From contig CP099418.1 of NCBI GenBank assembly GCA_024114885.1, forward strand, positions 2,666,001-2,730,000: a stretch of 64,000 bases of DNA, given 5' to 3'. Numbering within the stretch: the first letter of the stretch is position 1; every line of letters starts with the position of its first letter. Both the position numbers and the translations under genes were made by a program. Positions 51,960 through 62,393 of this stretch are shown here, one piece after another. The notes beneath the pieces were generated by a model. That model saw nothing but the letters and a program-made list of their open reading frames with translations, was not told the DNA's origin and did not search any database. The DNA is from Septoria linicola. Lineage: Eukaryota; Ascomycota; Dothideomycetes; Mycosphaerellales; Mycosphaerellaceae.

Positions 51960-53657
51960 TCAAAGACTCTTTGGCCCCTGGAATTCATAAACGCTGCCAC
52001 TCTTACTCAATACCGTCCCCAGCCCGGGCACGATCTCTGCCTGAAAAGGCTCAAAAGGAATACGCTCCCCGTCAATGGCGATCAAGCCTTCGTCTCCAAT
52101 GCCTCCTGCAGTTCCGCCTAGCCACCTCCTAAACTTCGGGCCCAGTTTCTGTGGAGGTATCGGCGCAGCACGAGGCGTTATTCGGTAAGCCAGAACCTTG
52201 CTGTATGCGGCTTCTGGGAAATTGATGATACTGCCGTCCTCAACCTTGACAAGCATTCTGAGGCAGGTGCTACGCTTTATGTTTCCAGCTATTGCGATCA
52301 TATCCATTCGGCCGTCGGCAGGCAAAGCACAGGCGAAGAAAGGCGCGTCAGGAGACATATAGCACATGTTGCCCACGTAAAAGTTCCCGAGTTTAGGCAT
52401 GTCGGTCGTCGTGAAGGAAGTGGGCAGCGCGTCAGTCGCTGTGCCATACTGCAGTGGCGGAAGACCAAGAGAGTCCTCAGGATTATGGTCTTCTTTGTCG
52501 ACGCGTAGCGATGGCCGTAGGTTCTTCAGCTTCGCAGCTTCATATTCTTCTCTAGTGTGGCGGAATTGTTCCTTGATAGCTCGTTTGTCGTCTGTAGCTG
52601 TCAAGACACTGACTTCAGCAGGATAAATCGTTTGTCCAAGCATCCGCACTATTATGCCCCATGTGAAACGGAACGACCCCATCCACCGTAGACTTTCGGT
52701 GCCCAGATCGGTGTCTGCAATGACTCCCACAGCCTGGCTGAGGAAGCTGTATATCTTGGTATCACCCTGCGTGATAGCGACCAAATCCAAGGGCGTCCTT
52801 ATGCCCTTGACGATTTCCACGGCAGCCAGACTCGGCTGGTCAGTCCCGTTCAGATTCAAACTCATGGCATTCCCACTCCCACACGGTATCTGTACAACCG
52901 CAATTTTCCTCAGCGCACGTCTGGCATCCTTCCGCCTTGCGAGTCCGTTAAACACTTCATGCGGCAGTCCATCGCCAGACGCGCAGGCAACCACGTCGTA
53001 TGCCTCAATGTCGAGCTTTTCTGCGATTTCAATGGCATGTCCTCGATATGTCGTCCGCTCCTCATCCACAATGCATTGCGCCGCCTCCAAGACCGGTTGC
53101 ACTTCTCGTGTCCAAAGCCTCTGCGCAATTCCTGTGCCTCCAAATGGGTTGACTAGCACTTTGATCCGCTTCTTCTTCTTCGTTTGTGCGGGATATGCTC
53201 GGTCCTGCAATCGCTTCGCCCAGTGTCGCGCGTGCGAGTACAGAGTCTTGTCAGTCACGCAGTAGTTGATCAGATCGACTCTGCACGATTTCCCTTTGCG
53301 TCCCACGGGTTGCGCGTAGCGGATGTTCAGCTGGAAGGTCTGCTCGTCCAAGGAAGCCCACAGGACGTTGTGGAACGGTATTGCGCGGGTAGTCTTGCCA
53401 AACTGAGGGAGCAGGCCACAGCAATTCGCGGCGGAGCGTCGATGGCGGAGGCCTTCGTCGAGCACAATGAGACTGTCGGTGCCCAGCGTGAGAGTCGCAT
53501 TGCGGTCGACAGTGAGGACGGCCGAGTCGGCCGGCGACGACGACGACGATGATGTCTCTGAAGGTGCGTGGTCGGGATCAGGGTCGGGGTCGTCAAATGG
53601 ATTGCTTCTCGTAGTGTTGGCGGTGTCGTCCATGTGAGTCTTCTTGAAGTTGGCCAT
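51960..53657 (-). CDS. LCB4: Sphingoid long-chain-base kinase (DAGK-type catalytic fold)
   Basis: Single exon, 565 residues from the ATG at 53657 (an in-frame ATG at 53780 would add 41 poorly ordered residues). An acidic, Ser-rich N-terminus precedes a PH-like segment (TRAIPFHNVLWASL). The kinase domain shows VLVNPFGGTGIA, then VVACASGDGLPHEVFNGLARR (phosphate-binding and substrate region), IPCGSGNAMSLNL, and SQAVGVIADTDLGTE. The C-terminal lobe ends with IAIDGERIPFEPFQAEI, the second DAGK-like lobe. It phosphorylates sphinganine and phytosphingosine, controlling long-chain-base signalling. Ser-Gly-Asp-Gly replaces the Gly-Gly-Asp-Gly of animal enzymes, which is usual for fungal members as I recall them. 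Confidence 0.9.
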   Translation of the reverse strand: MANFKKTHMDDTANTTRSNPFDDPDPDPDHAPSETSSSSSSPADSAVLTVDRNATLTLGTDSLIVLDEGLRHRRSAANCCGLLPQFGKTTRAIPFHNVLWASLDEQTFQLNIRYAQPVGRKGKSCRVDLINYCVTDKTLYSHARHWAKRLQDRAYPAQTKKKKRIKVLVNPFGGTGIAQRLWTREVQPVLEAAQCIVDEERTTYRGHAIEIAEKLDIEAYDVVACASGDGLPHEVFNGLARRKDARRALRKIAVVQIPCGSGNAMSLNLNGTDQPSLAAVEIVKGIRTPLDLVAITQGDTKIYSFLSQAVGVIADTDLGTESLRWMGSFRFTWGIIVRMLGQTIYPAEVSVLTATDDKRAIKEQFRHTREEYEAAKLKNLRPSLRVDKEDHNPEDSLGLPPLQYGTATDALPTSFTTTDMPKLGNFYVGNMCYMSPDAPFFACALPADGRMDMIAIAGNIKRSTCLRMLVKVEDGSIINFPEAAYSKVLAYRITPRAAPIPPQKLGPKFRRWLGGTAGGIGDEGLIAIDGERIPFEPFQAEIVPGLGTVLSKSGSVYEFQGPKSL

Positions 53658-53936
53658 TATCGTGTCAGCCCGAAAACATGGACAGTCCGGTGCTGAGCGA
53701 GTAGAAGCACCAACATCAGTGCGAATAGAATCACAGTCGAGAGGAGAGACCACAAGTTGATAGACTGTCAATGGTCTCACAAGAGCCTGGCATGCAAAGG
53801 TATATGGGAGACTGGCTTGCTTTGCGATTCCGACCTCCGGAACGCGGGAAGAGGATCACGTCCATGCATAAAACGGCATCCTTGCATACCAGAGCCGGCG
53901 ATGAGTGAATAGTATATAGCTTGATCGAACATCTGT

Positions 53937-55570
53937 CTACACCTCGAAGACAGGCCCTACGTGCCGCCCGTCGCCTACGCCATTTCTGCGAGCATCGGTC
54001 ATGTCTACTCTCCACCCTTTCCATTGATCGAGACCCCTCTTCACATCCTTGATTCTCTCCAGCCGCCTCTTCTGCTCTTCTTCCTGCGCCAGCCGGAACG
54101 CTTCCTCGTCAAAACCACCGTCATCAGACACGAGTCCAATGCTCTGCGAACGGTCTCGAGCTATTTGAGATCGTTCTCTACCTGTGAAGGCGTTGATCCC
54201 AGACGTAATCACGTCCTGGAATGTGCTTGTTTGTCGTGGCAGCGAGCCTCTCTGTCTAGTCGAGCCATCAGGCGTGTGCAGATCGACGTCTTCCAAAACT
54301 GCGTCGTCATTCATGCCAGGCTGGAGCTCGGCGCGTTTGTCTCGCCAGACCCCTCGACGAAGATCGAAGTTCTCCGCCTCGAGCGCGCGAAGGCGTGCCT
54401 GGAGCTGCCCAGTCTCTGTTTCCGACTCTGACAACTCGAAGTCGTCTAGATTATCCGGACGAACGTGTGAGCTCCGTTGACTATGCCGTTGTACTTGAGC
54501 GCGGAGGTCGTTGAGCTCTCGGTCCTTGGTCTGGGATGCTGCCGTAGCTTCTTTATGCAATTTGGTCAGAGCTTCGATTTTCTGCTCGAGCGAAGTCGCA
54601 CGCTTAGCCGCTGCCTCCAGACTACTGTTGGCAGTGCGAAGATCTGACTCGAGGACGCTGATTCGCTTCGTGAGAGCCTCAGGGTCGTCTTTGGCCGAGG
54701 CGGTCTCGTCGCTAGGGAATGAGATGGATACTCGGAGAGCATCGAGCTCTTGCTTGACTATGTCTGTCTGAGCCTCTGCAGTCGTTGCTCTCTCCTCTAG
54801 CTCCGTGGTCGAGGCGTCGCGTTCCGCTACCTTGGCTTCGAGCGTGGTTGTCTGGTTGCGAAGATTCGATATATCCAGCTCAAGAGATTGTATAGTTGCA
54901 TCCTTGGTCGCGAGCTGATCCGCAAGCTCGGGGCATGCGCCTGATGAGGCTCGGCGTGCACTGCTCTTGGAATCCTTTTGAGCTTGTGCGAGTTGTCTTT
55001 GAGCAGAAGCGAGCTCTGTGGTCAAGCGCTCCGTCTCTTTGGCCTTGCTGCGAAGCTCTGCGACCTCCCCACTGCCTTCGCGCAGGCTTTCCAGCTCTTC
55101 CTCGGCTTTGCTGAGCTTTTGCGTATCTGCTTCTTGCCGTTCCTTCAGGGATCTGTTCTCCTTCTCGAGTTCCTCGATCTTGGCCGTCTGCTTCTTGTAG
55201 AGCTCCTGGACTTCTGACTGAGCAGCAGATGCCTCATCCTTAAATGACTTTGGACGGTCTCTCGCTTTCTGTGACACTTGCTCTTGTAGTTCCATTTCCT
55301 CTTGCGCGTCTGCTTCGTCATCTACTTCGTTCGCTCCCTCTGCTTCTGCTGCCTCTTCAGCGGTGTCTCCCGGCTTGCTTTCTGCATCCTTGTCCTTGTC
55401 GGCCTTCTTCTTGCCCCCTTTCTTGCTATCCTTCGCTTGCTTCTTCTTCAACTGCTCGAACTGGCCAAACATACATGTTAGCTGATGCGCTTGGGAATTC
55501 CGGACGATGCACGTACACGTTTCTTAGCAGCAGCAAGCTTCTCGGCCTTTTCCTTGTCTTCGTCTGCCAT
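53937..55570 (-). CDS. Long coiled-coil protein (fungal M-protein-repeat type)
   Basis: Complement of 53937-55460 joined to 55517-55570, 525 residues. The short first exon reads MADEDKEKAEKLAAAKKR, and a 56-bp intron (GTACGT to CCAG) joins it to FEQLKKKQAK. A Lys-rich then acidic N-terminus is followed by nearly 300 residues of heptad-like Leu/Glu/Lys/Ala coiled coil (about 100-370). The C-terminal part contains RERSQIARDRSQSIG and ends in a conserved-looking block, DVKRGLDQWKGWRVDM. Such proteins are annotated in other ascomycetes only as coiled-coil or M-protein-repeat proteins. A golgin-like or cytoskeletal scaffold role is possible, but there is no direct evidence. It is divergent from the deacetylase gene, with 314 bp between starts. 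Confidence 0.8.
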
Positions 55571-55884
55571 ATTTGCCAATCACTTGTTCAATGGAGAGAG
55601 CATTGATCGCGAGATCAGGAGCGCTTCGAAGCAAGGGAAGGGGGATGTCCTTGGCGAGCCAGTTGTTCATTCGAGGACAGGCGTCCACCACAACACGACC
55701 ATGTTATTGAATACATTGTACAAGAGTCAAGACAGATGACCACGAACGACTATGCATGTTGAGTTTCGATCGTGCTACGGTCAAGTACTGGTGTTCTGTG
55801 CTGGCTCGTATACAGTAAGTCCGTAGAGTTCGCCTTACTGTCTCAGTCAGTCTGCACTTCTTACTCTGCCACATTCTTGCCACG
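55571..55884. promoter_or_regulatory. Divergent promoter of coiled-coil gene and GlcNAc-6-P deacetylase
   Basis: 314 bp between start codons of two divergent genes. No factor site was recognised. Confidence 0.45.
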
Positions 55885-57193
55885 ATGTCTTTCACGACCT
55901 TCTTCAACGCCCGATTGTGCCGCAATGGAGTGCTCGTGGATGGGGAGCAATTGGTGGTCTGCTCAGAGACGGGCTTGATCCTGCCTACCACCGGCTACAT
56001 TGGAGGCGACTCGGTGGACCTCGACGGAGCCATAATCGCGCCTGGTTACCTCGAATTGCAAACGAACGGCGTGAAAGGCTTCCACTTCACGGATTTCCAA
56101 GATGGCGGCAGCTATGCGCAACGCCTTGATGAAGCAGCGAGGTTCATGGCCACCACAGGCGTCACAGCGTTCTACCCAACTATACCTACAGTACCAGTAG
56201 AAGGCTATAAAAAGGTGAATGAGCCACCTGCGTGCTACTGATCGAGACGAACCCTTCCACTCAAAAGCCATAGTCAGCATCACGAGCGAAGACATGCGGA
56301 TGCGGTCAGTTATGAAACGCAATTGACACCCTATACAGATTCTCCCCTGCCTTTCACCTCGTTTGGTAGACCATGGGGCATCTATCCTTGGTGCCCACGC
56401 TGAAGGTCCATACCTTCACGCCTCGAAGAAGGGCGCTCACACAGCCTCGCTGTTTCAATCAGCAACATTGGCCCCTACAGATGTCTATGGAGTATCCGCC
56501 TCAGAGAGCCTCAAATTGGTCACTGTGGCTCCCGAATTGCCGAACTCCAGCTCGCTCATTCACTCTCTCACGTCTAATGGAACTGTAGTGTCTCTTGGAC
56601 ACTCTTCCGCGACATACTCTCAAGGCCTTGCTGCATTGCAGGCAGGTGCAAGTTGTCTCACGCATACTTTGAATGCGATGGCGCCGCTGCATCACCGCGA
56701 CCCAGGACTTGCAGGCCTGATCACCTTGGCTCCTGCACCAAACATAGTGTCCCCTTACTTCTCACTGATCGCAGATGGGAATCATCTTCACCCATCGGTC
56801 GTAACTCTACTCTATCGATCCAATCCACAGAAGTGCATTCTCATCACAGACAGCATAGAGCTTCTCGGACTTCGCGACGGAGACTATTCTGGAAATTCCC
56901 AGATAGATACTGAACAGACGAAGATTGGCTCTAAGGTCGTCAAGAAGGGGACGGATACGCTTGTTGGAGGCTGTGCAACTCTGGATCTCTGCGTAAGGAA
57001 TCTAGTCGAGTGGTCGGGCTGCTCTCTGGCGGAAGCTGTGAGGTGTGTAACAGAGAATGTTGTAAATCTTATGGGTGATCACTCCAGAGGGAAGCTAGAA
57101 GAAGGAAGAAGAGCGGACTTGGTTATGATGAACGATGACGGTGAAGTCCTTCAGACTTGGGTCGGTGGCGTGAAGGTCTGGTGTAGAGACTAG
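55885..57193 (+). CDS. DAC1: N-acetylglucosamine-6-phosphate deacetylase
   Basis: Exons 55885-56214 and 56339-57193, with a 124-bp intron (GTGAAT to ACAG), encode 394 residues. It has the amidohydrolase fold: IIAPGYLELQTNGVKGFHF near residue 50, GVTAFYPTIPT, then after the splice GASILGAHAEGPYLHASKKGAHT with the metal-binding Glu, VVSLGHSSATY, CLTHTLNAMAPLHHRDPG (metal His), IADGNHLHPSV, and LITDSIELLGLRDGDY with the catalytic Asp. It hydrolyses GlcNAc-6-phosphate to glucosamine-6-phosphate and acetate, in chitin and GlcNAc catabolism. The usual partners (deaminase, kinase, NGT1-like transporter), clustered in some fungi, are not in this window. Confidence 0.92.
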
Positions 57194-57400
57194 TCCCGTC
57201 TTCTGCCTCGATTTACTATGAACCCTTCATCGGTCATGGAGGAAACATTGTCGCTAGGAAAAAGAACATTCGCCAGGAGTGTGCAGTATGCGAGGTCATA
57301 ACACGTTCATCTATATGCGGTATGTTCCGCTAAGCTAGGCTTTTCATACAATATCGCTTCAACTAGACCCGATGTCTACAGCATGTTCTACGCACACAGC

Positions 57401-59686
57401 TTAGATGAGCTGCTGGAACGCACGGTTGAGTGGCGACCTCAGGGGCTTGACCTCCTTGTAGAAGTCAATAGTGGCCACGGCACGCTTGGCAATGCCTTCA
57501 GGCGTGAACTCAAACTTGGCGTAAACCTCCTTGTATGGACCCGAGGCACCGAAGCGGTTGAGACCAAACTGTTCGTGTGAGTACTTCTCCCAGCCGAGTG
57601 TGCTCATGACCTCAACAGATAGAGATGGGATTCCGTCTGGGATGACCTTGAGCTTGTAGTCCTTTGGCTGTGCGTCAAAGACCTCCATGCAAGGCATCGA
57701 AACAACGCGGGCGGTGACACCCTTGTTGTCCTTGAGGTACTTGGCTGCCTCCAGACAGAGTGAAACTTCGGAACCTGTGGAGACGAGGGTGATCTGGGCA
57801 CCATCAGCCTCAACGGCAACATAACCACCCTTGATTCCGTTTTCAATGGTGGAGCCCTCGAGCTGTGGCAGGTTCTGACGAGTCAAGGCAAGGATCGATG
57901 GGGTTTCTTGCGATGTGAGAGCAACGTAGTATGCAGCGGAAGTCTCGTTTCCGTCGGCTGGACGCCAAACCATCATGTTTGGCAGAGCACGGAAATGCGC
58001 AAGCGTCTCGATCGGCTGGTGGGTTGGTCCATCCTCGCCGAGACCGATGGAGTCGTGGGTGGCGATGTAGATGACACGCTGGCGCGACAGCGAAGAAAGA
58101 CGAACGGATCCAGCAGCATATGAGACGAAGTTGAGGAAGGTACCGCCAGCTGGGATAAGAGTACCGTAAGCGGCAATACCATTCATGATACCAGCCATGC
58201 CGTGCTCACGCACACCGTAGCGTAGGTAGCGACCGCTCCATTCACCAATGCCCAGACTTGGTGGCTGGAAATCGACGGCGTTCTTCCAGCGGGTGTTGTT
58301 GGATCCAGTCAGATCAGCAGATCCGGAAAGAAGCTCTGGCACAGCCTCGTGGATCGCCTCGAGCACAGATTCGGAAAGCTTACGAGATGCGACCGCCTTG
58401 TCAGAAGGCTTGTATACAGGAAGCTTGTTTTGCCAGCCGTCTGGCAGCTTGCCGGTCAGACGACGCTTGAGGTCGGCGCCGAGCTCCTTATGTTCGTTCG
58501 AGTACTTCTCGAGCAGCTGGTTCCACTCCTGCTCTGCTGCAGCACCCTCGGATGCGTGCTTGTGGTATTGGTCATACACCTCTTGTGGTACGGCAAAGCT
58601 CTTACTTGGGTCGAAGCCGAACTTCTCCTTGACCTGCTTGCAGTCATCCTCCTTCAAAGGGTTGCCGTGCACGCCACCAGTGCCTTGCAGAACAGAGCCG
58701 AAGCCGATTGTGGTGGTAAGTCTGATCATGGATGGCTTGTCCTTGACCTCCTTGGCCTTCTGGATAGCGGCCTCGATGCCCTCGAGGTCGTTGTCACCAT
58801 CCTTGACCCACTGGACGTGCCAGCCGTAGGATTCGAATCGCTTGGTAACGTCTTCGGTGAAAGCGCACTTGGTGTCGCCGTCTAATCTAAGTCAGCCCGG
58901 AAATTATTTTCCAGTTCAACATCAGTCTGACTCACCGATGGAGATGTGGTTGTCGTCGTAAATAGCAATCAAGTTACCGAGCTGCAAATGACCGGCAGTG
59001 GATGCGGCCTCGCTGGCAACGCCCTCCATGGCACATCCATCGCCGAAAAAGGTGTAGGTGTGGTTGTTAATGAGCTCGTATCCGGGCTTGTTGAAGACAG
59101 CAGCGGTGTGCGCCTGTGCAATGGCCAGACCGACGGCATTGGTGAATCCTTGGCCGAGGGGCCCGGTGGTGACTTCGATGCCGGGTGTGTCGTGCGACTC
59201 TGGGTGGCCTGGAGTCTTGCTGTCGACTTGACGGAACGCCTTCAGGTCGTCGATGGAGAGATCGTAGCCGAAGAGATGGAGCAGAGCATACTGGAGCATG
59301 CATCCGTGGCCGTTGGACAGCACGAAGCGATCACGGTTGAGCCAGTGGGGGTTCTTTGGGTTGAAGGTCATGAACTTGTTAAACAAGACGTGGGCCACAG
59401 GGGCCATGCCCATGGGCGCGCCTGGATGGCCCGAGTTGGCGGCGAACGTGGCATCGACCTGTCAGGCGCATCTAGTCAGCTATTTTTGCCCATTGCTGCA
59501 GACATTGTATGCTGTCCGCGGCGACATAAAATTGTTCGCAGAGCGTTGAGAGCTAATGACGCGGGGTATGCTCACGGCCAGCGTTCTGTGGCCATTGTCA
59601 GCTCTCGTCACCAAAGAACTTTTTGCTGACAAGGTCACTCACCTGATGGTGTTGATCGCAAGCTGATCAGTGTTTGTATAGCCCAT
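57401..59686 (-). CDS. TKL1: Transketolase
   Basis: Complement of four exons: 57401-58881, 58936-59458, a 10-nt microexon 59576-59585, and 59643-59686, total 685 residues, the family's length. Exon 1 gives MGYTNTDQLAINTI plus two bases of Arg; the microexon supplies the rest of Arg and Thr-Leu-Ala; exon 3 starts VDATFAANSGHPGAPMG. The thiamine-diphosphate site shows GDGCAMEG and DDNHISI. The catalytic loop is DSIGLGEDGPTHQP, with YVALTSQETPSILALTRQNLP after it. It links the pentose-phosphate pathway with glycolysis in the cytosol, moving two-carbon units. Skipping the microexon would shift the frame, so correct splicing is essential. Confidence 0.95.
59576..59585 (-). other. 10-nt microexon of transketolase
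   Basis: On the minus strand, GGCCACAG precedes AACGCTGGCC and GTGAGC follows it. The flanking introns are 57 and 117 bp, each with a CTGAC branch-like box. The ten bases are exactly what is needed to encode the conserved Thr-Leu-Ala between Ile-Arg and Val-Asp-Ala. Confidence 0.85.
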
Positions 59687-60299
59687 GATTGTGGTGATAG
59701 TTGTTGAGAGAGAGGTGTTGTGAGGTGCAGGAGCAGAAGTTAATAAGTGTAGGCGGGACTTTTGTGGATGTGATCATAATCCGGCAGGGATCTCACTGTG
59801 CTCCACTACGCGCGCTCACTGTCGTCAAGCAGATGCCGACAAAATTCGGCCTTGCAACGGCCAGAGGCCGGCCCTTACTAATTGGAAGAAAAACAATGAT
59901 GTTATCTCTTATTACTTCCGACCGCAATGCAGTACTGACTGCCACACTCTACTGTGTGAGACGAGGTCTGCAGGCCGGCGACGGAACAGACTGTGAGGAC
60001 ACTTCCAGGCTCGCAGAGCAAGCTGCCCAAAGCTTCGATGTCCTTACCGCTCCGTAGCTGCAAAAGCAGAGCCGCGTCGGCATTATTCAGTGGGCAATGG
60101 TGGAAAGTGGCTTGGGGGATATCAGGCATGATTGTCCGTAAGTCAGAAAAAGCTCTTTCTCCTCCTTTCTCCGACATGAGAAAGCATCTGCCTAAGGAAA
60201 ATATGTACAAACACGAGGCTTGACGTCTATGCTATGGTACAGAATCAATCCGCTTGAACGCTGCAAAATTATGATGTAGGTCTTGTTTCATCATCATCA
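59687..60299. other. Transketolase promoter / 3' flank
   Basis: 610 bp upstream of minus-strand transketolase and downstream of the minus-strand CFEM-like gene. A short CAT repeat lies at 60289-60303. No gene seen. Confidence 0.45.
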
Positions 60300-62393
60300 T
60301 CATCGTTGTTCGTACAGCTCATGGAAATGGCTATTTTGAGGCGTCGCAATGGACACACTTAAATAAAGGTCGTCGCCTTTGCGACTTGGCGTCATCTTTG
60401 GCTCCCAAAGAGGACTTTTCAGCGACCCTACGCTTCTCGTTTTGACGGTGAGAGGATGGCTTGGCGCTGATCGTGGCTGGCTTTTAGTTCTCCCGTAGCC
60501 CTTCAGCGGACTCTGCTGCCGTTGACTGCAAAGTGGGCGCTCAGATCCGGCAGAATTGCTATTATTCCGATGGTCGTAGGCAGAGTTTGTGATGTGCAAG
60601 TGCTCAAGTTGGTCACCTCTTCGCCTCGCGGCTAAAGTCGAGCTGCTTCCTGTAGGCTTGTGCATGCTCAAATTCTGGTCAGACTTCCTCATGACTTCTC
60701 TGCTGCTCGTTGCTGGCGGACAGTGAATAATCGTGCCACAGTACACGGGCGATCTAGGTACTGCTTGGTTACTAGACCGTGGGACTCGGGGATAACGAAC
60801 ATTCGATATAGGTGACTCTGCAACAGGGCTCAGGCGTTTATCGTCTTCCTCTGGCGGCGTAATTTCGTCGCCATTTGTGCTTTCAAAAGATGTCCGACGC
60901 GATACATCGGAGTTCACCGAGTCTCGTGTGGCTCTCGGCTGATATGAAGGCTGGGCAATGAGAATAGCTGCGGGAGCAGGGCGCCGCACTTGTGTGGTCT
61001 CTTCTATAGGTGTAGGAGAATTCCATTCCTGAGGCGACGATCCGCTGTCTGCACTTGCATAATAGTCTAGCAGACTGGTTTTGCTTGAAGAGAATGCAGC
61101 GGAGCCGTCGCTCAGACTTTCGTCGTTGTGCGAAGCTATGCGTGCGGGGGGCGGTGGCAAAGGCCAATCGGCCAGATTGTGCGTGCTCGGGGCAGGATAT
61201 TCCTGCTGAGGAATCTGTAGCGATAGGACTGGCTGAGATGCTGTTTCACGTGCGCGAGGCTGCCGAGCTTTCAAGACTGCTGGGTGTGCTGGGAGACCTG
61301 GCAGCATGGTGCGAGGTAGGGGAGCATTGTGGTCTTCTTCGAATATAGCGGCTGGTGTCTGGACAGATGGAGCGTTTATTGATCTGAAAGGGGGTGGGGG
61401 AGGCTTGCTGCCTGGCCGTTCTGGAAGCAATTGAGATACCGTTCTTATGCTGGCGTTGCTCAATATGCTCTCCGATGACCTGGTATTGACCTGACTTCGG
61501 AAGCCAGATCTGCTGTGGAGTTCTCCTTGCTCATCCCACGCTGGCGAGGGCCATAATGTACTATGCTTGTCAGATGTTGGCTTCGAACGTGGCGCAAGTA
61601 GCCCGCTAAGTGGCGCGCGAGAGCCAAAGCTTTCGTATGTGGAGGGCGAATGCTTCGCTGGAGCTTCGTCTATGAAGTCATAAGACTGTCTTTGTGCGTT
61701 GTGCCTTTTCGATCGCCGCCGTCGTATGCAAGCCAGAACATAAATGACAGCGAAAATGATGATCACACCCGAGACAGCGCCAATGGCAACACCAACGGCT
61801 TGCGCACTTGTCAAGGCGTGGCTTTCGTCCGAACGAACATGGGCTGCCGTGTCCGGAGTGGCTGTGCCCAAGGTAGCCGTCGGGGGCGACCTGCTGCTCA
61901 TGGTCGATAGTATTGTCTGTGATGCGGAGGGTCGCAACGATGTCCTTGCTCCGCTCGCGTGGCTGCTAGTGCCGATACTCGTGGCAGCAGCAGATGAGTA
62001 TGTCGCTGATTCAGAGATGGTGCGGGTGGTTTGAAGCACAGTGAGTGTCGTGTAGAGACCAGGCACGGCACCAACCTCTTGCGAACACAGATTATAAGCG
62101 CTGCTGGCCGCTTGTTCCGATACTGTCTGTCCACTGCAATCCGGTCCTTTCGCGCACTTGAGTGCTAGCTCGCCAAGTGTGAAGAGTCCGGTTGAGTAGA
62201 CTCCGCAAATGCAATCACTACCCGTACACGCCTTGTTATATTGCGCACTGATATAGTCGCTGAGGCATACGCGTGCACATGGCGGTACCGCATCTTGCAA
62301 ATCTTTAGGGATTCGCGAGAGTGCGGTAGCGGTGCCCTCCAGAATGGTCGATGTGGCCGCACTTCTAGTAGAAAAATCTAGCCCTGAAGGCAT
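60300..62393 (-). CDS. CFEM-like cysteine-rich membrane protein with long cytosolic tail
   Basis: Single exon, 697 residues. An N-terminal eight-Cys module (about 38-105) has spacing Cys-x3-Cys-x12-Cys-x4-Cys-x-Cys-x16-Cys-x5-Cys-x16-Cys, with Asp before the CxC, close to the CFEM consensus (PxC at its start; D-CIC core). CFEM proteins bind haem or serve in adhesion and surface sensing. A Ser/Thr-rich stalk follows, then one membrane helix near residue 205 (AVGVAIGAVSGVIIIFAVIYVLA), a basic anchor (RRRRSKR), and about 460 residues of Ser/Pro-rich cytosolic tail. No signal peptide is visible at this start; an upstream exon was not found. The long tail suggests a receptor-like protein rather than a GPI-anchored haem scavenger. 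Confidence 0.75.
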   Translation of the reverse strand: MPSGLDFSTRSAATSTILEGTATALSRIPKDLQDAVPPCARVCLSDYISAQYNKACTGSDCICGVYSTGLFTLGELALKCAKGPDCSGQTVSEQAASSAYNLCSQEVGAVPGLYTTLTVLQTTRTISESATYSSAAATSIGTSSHASGARTSLRPSASQTILSTMSSRSPPTATLGTATPDTAAHVRSDESHALTSAQAVGVAIGAVSGVIIIFAVIYVLACIRRRRSKRHNAQRQSYDFIDEAPAKHSPSTYESFGSRAPLSGLLAPRSKPTSDKHSTLWPSPAWDEQGELHSRSGFRSQVNTRSSESILSNASIRTVSQLLPERPGSKPPPPPFRSINAPSVQTPAAIFEEDHNAPLPRTMLPGLPAHPAVLKARQPRARETASQPVLSLQIPQQEYPAPSTHNLADWPLPPPPARIASHNDESLSDGSAAFSSSKTSLLDYYASADSGSSPQEWNSPTPIEETTQVRRPAPAAILIAQPSYQPRATRDSVNSDVSRRTSFESTNGDEITPPEEDDKRLSPVAESPISNVRYPRVPRSSNQAVPRSPVYCGTIIHCPPATSSREVMRKSDQNLSMHKPTGSSSTLAARRRGDQLEHLHITNSAYDHRNNSNSAGSERPLCSQRQQSPLKGYGRTKSQPRSAPSHPLTVKTRSVGSLKSPLWEPKMTPSRKGDDLYLSVSIATPQNSHFHELYEQR

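Noticed and set aside
55885..57193. GlcNAc catabolic gene cluster around the deacetylase
   Set aside because: None of the neighbours is a GlcNAc kinase, deaminase, transporter or regulator.
58248..58885. Plus-strand ORFs of 178-193 codons
   Set aside because: Antisense of transketolase; GC-skewed codon use of the real gene opens these frames.
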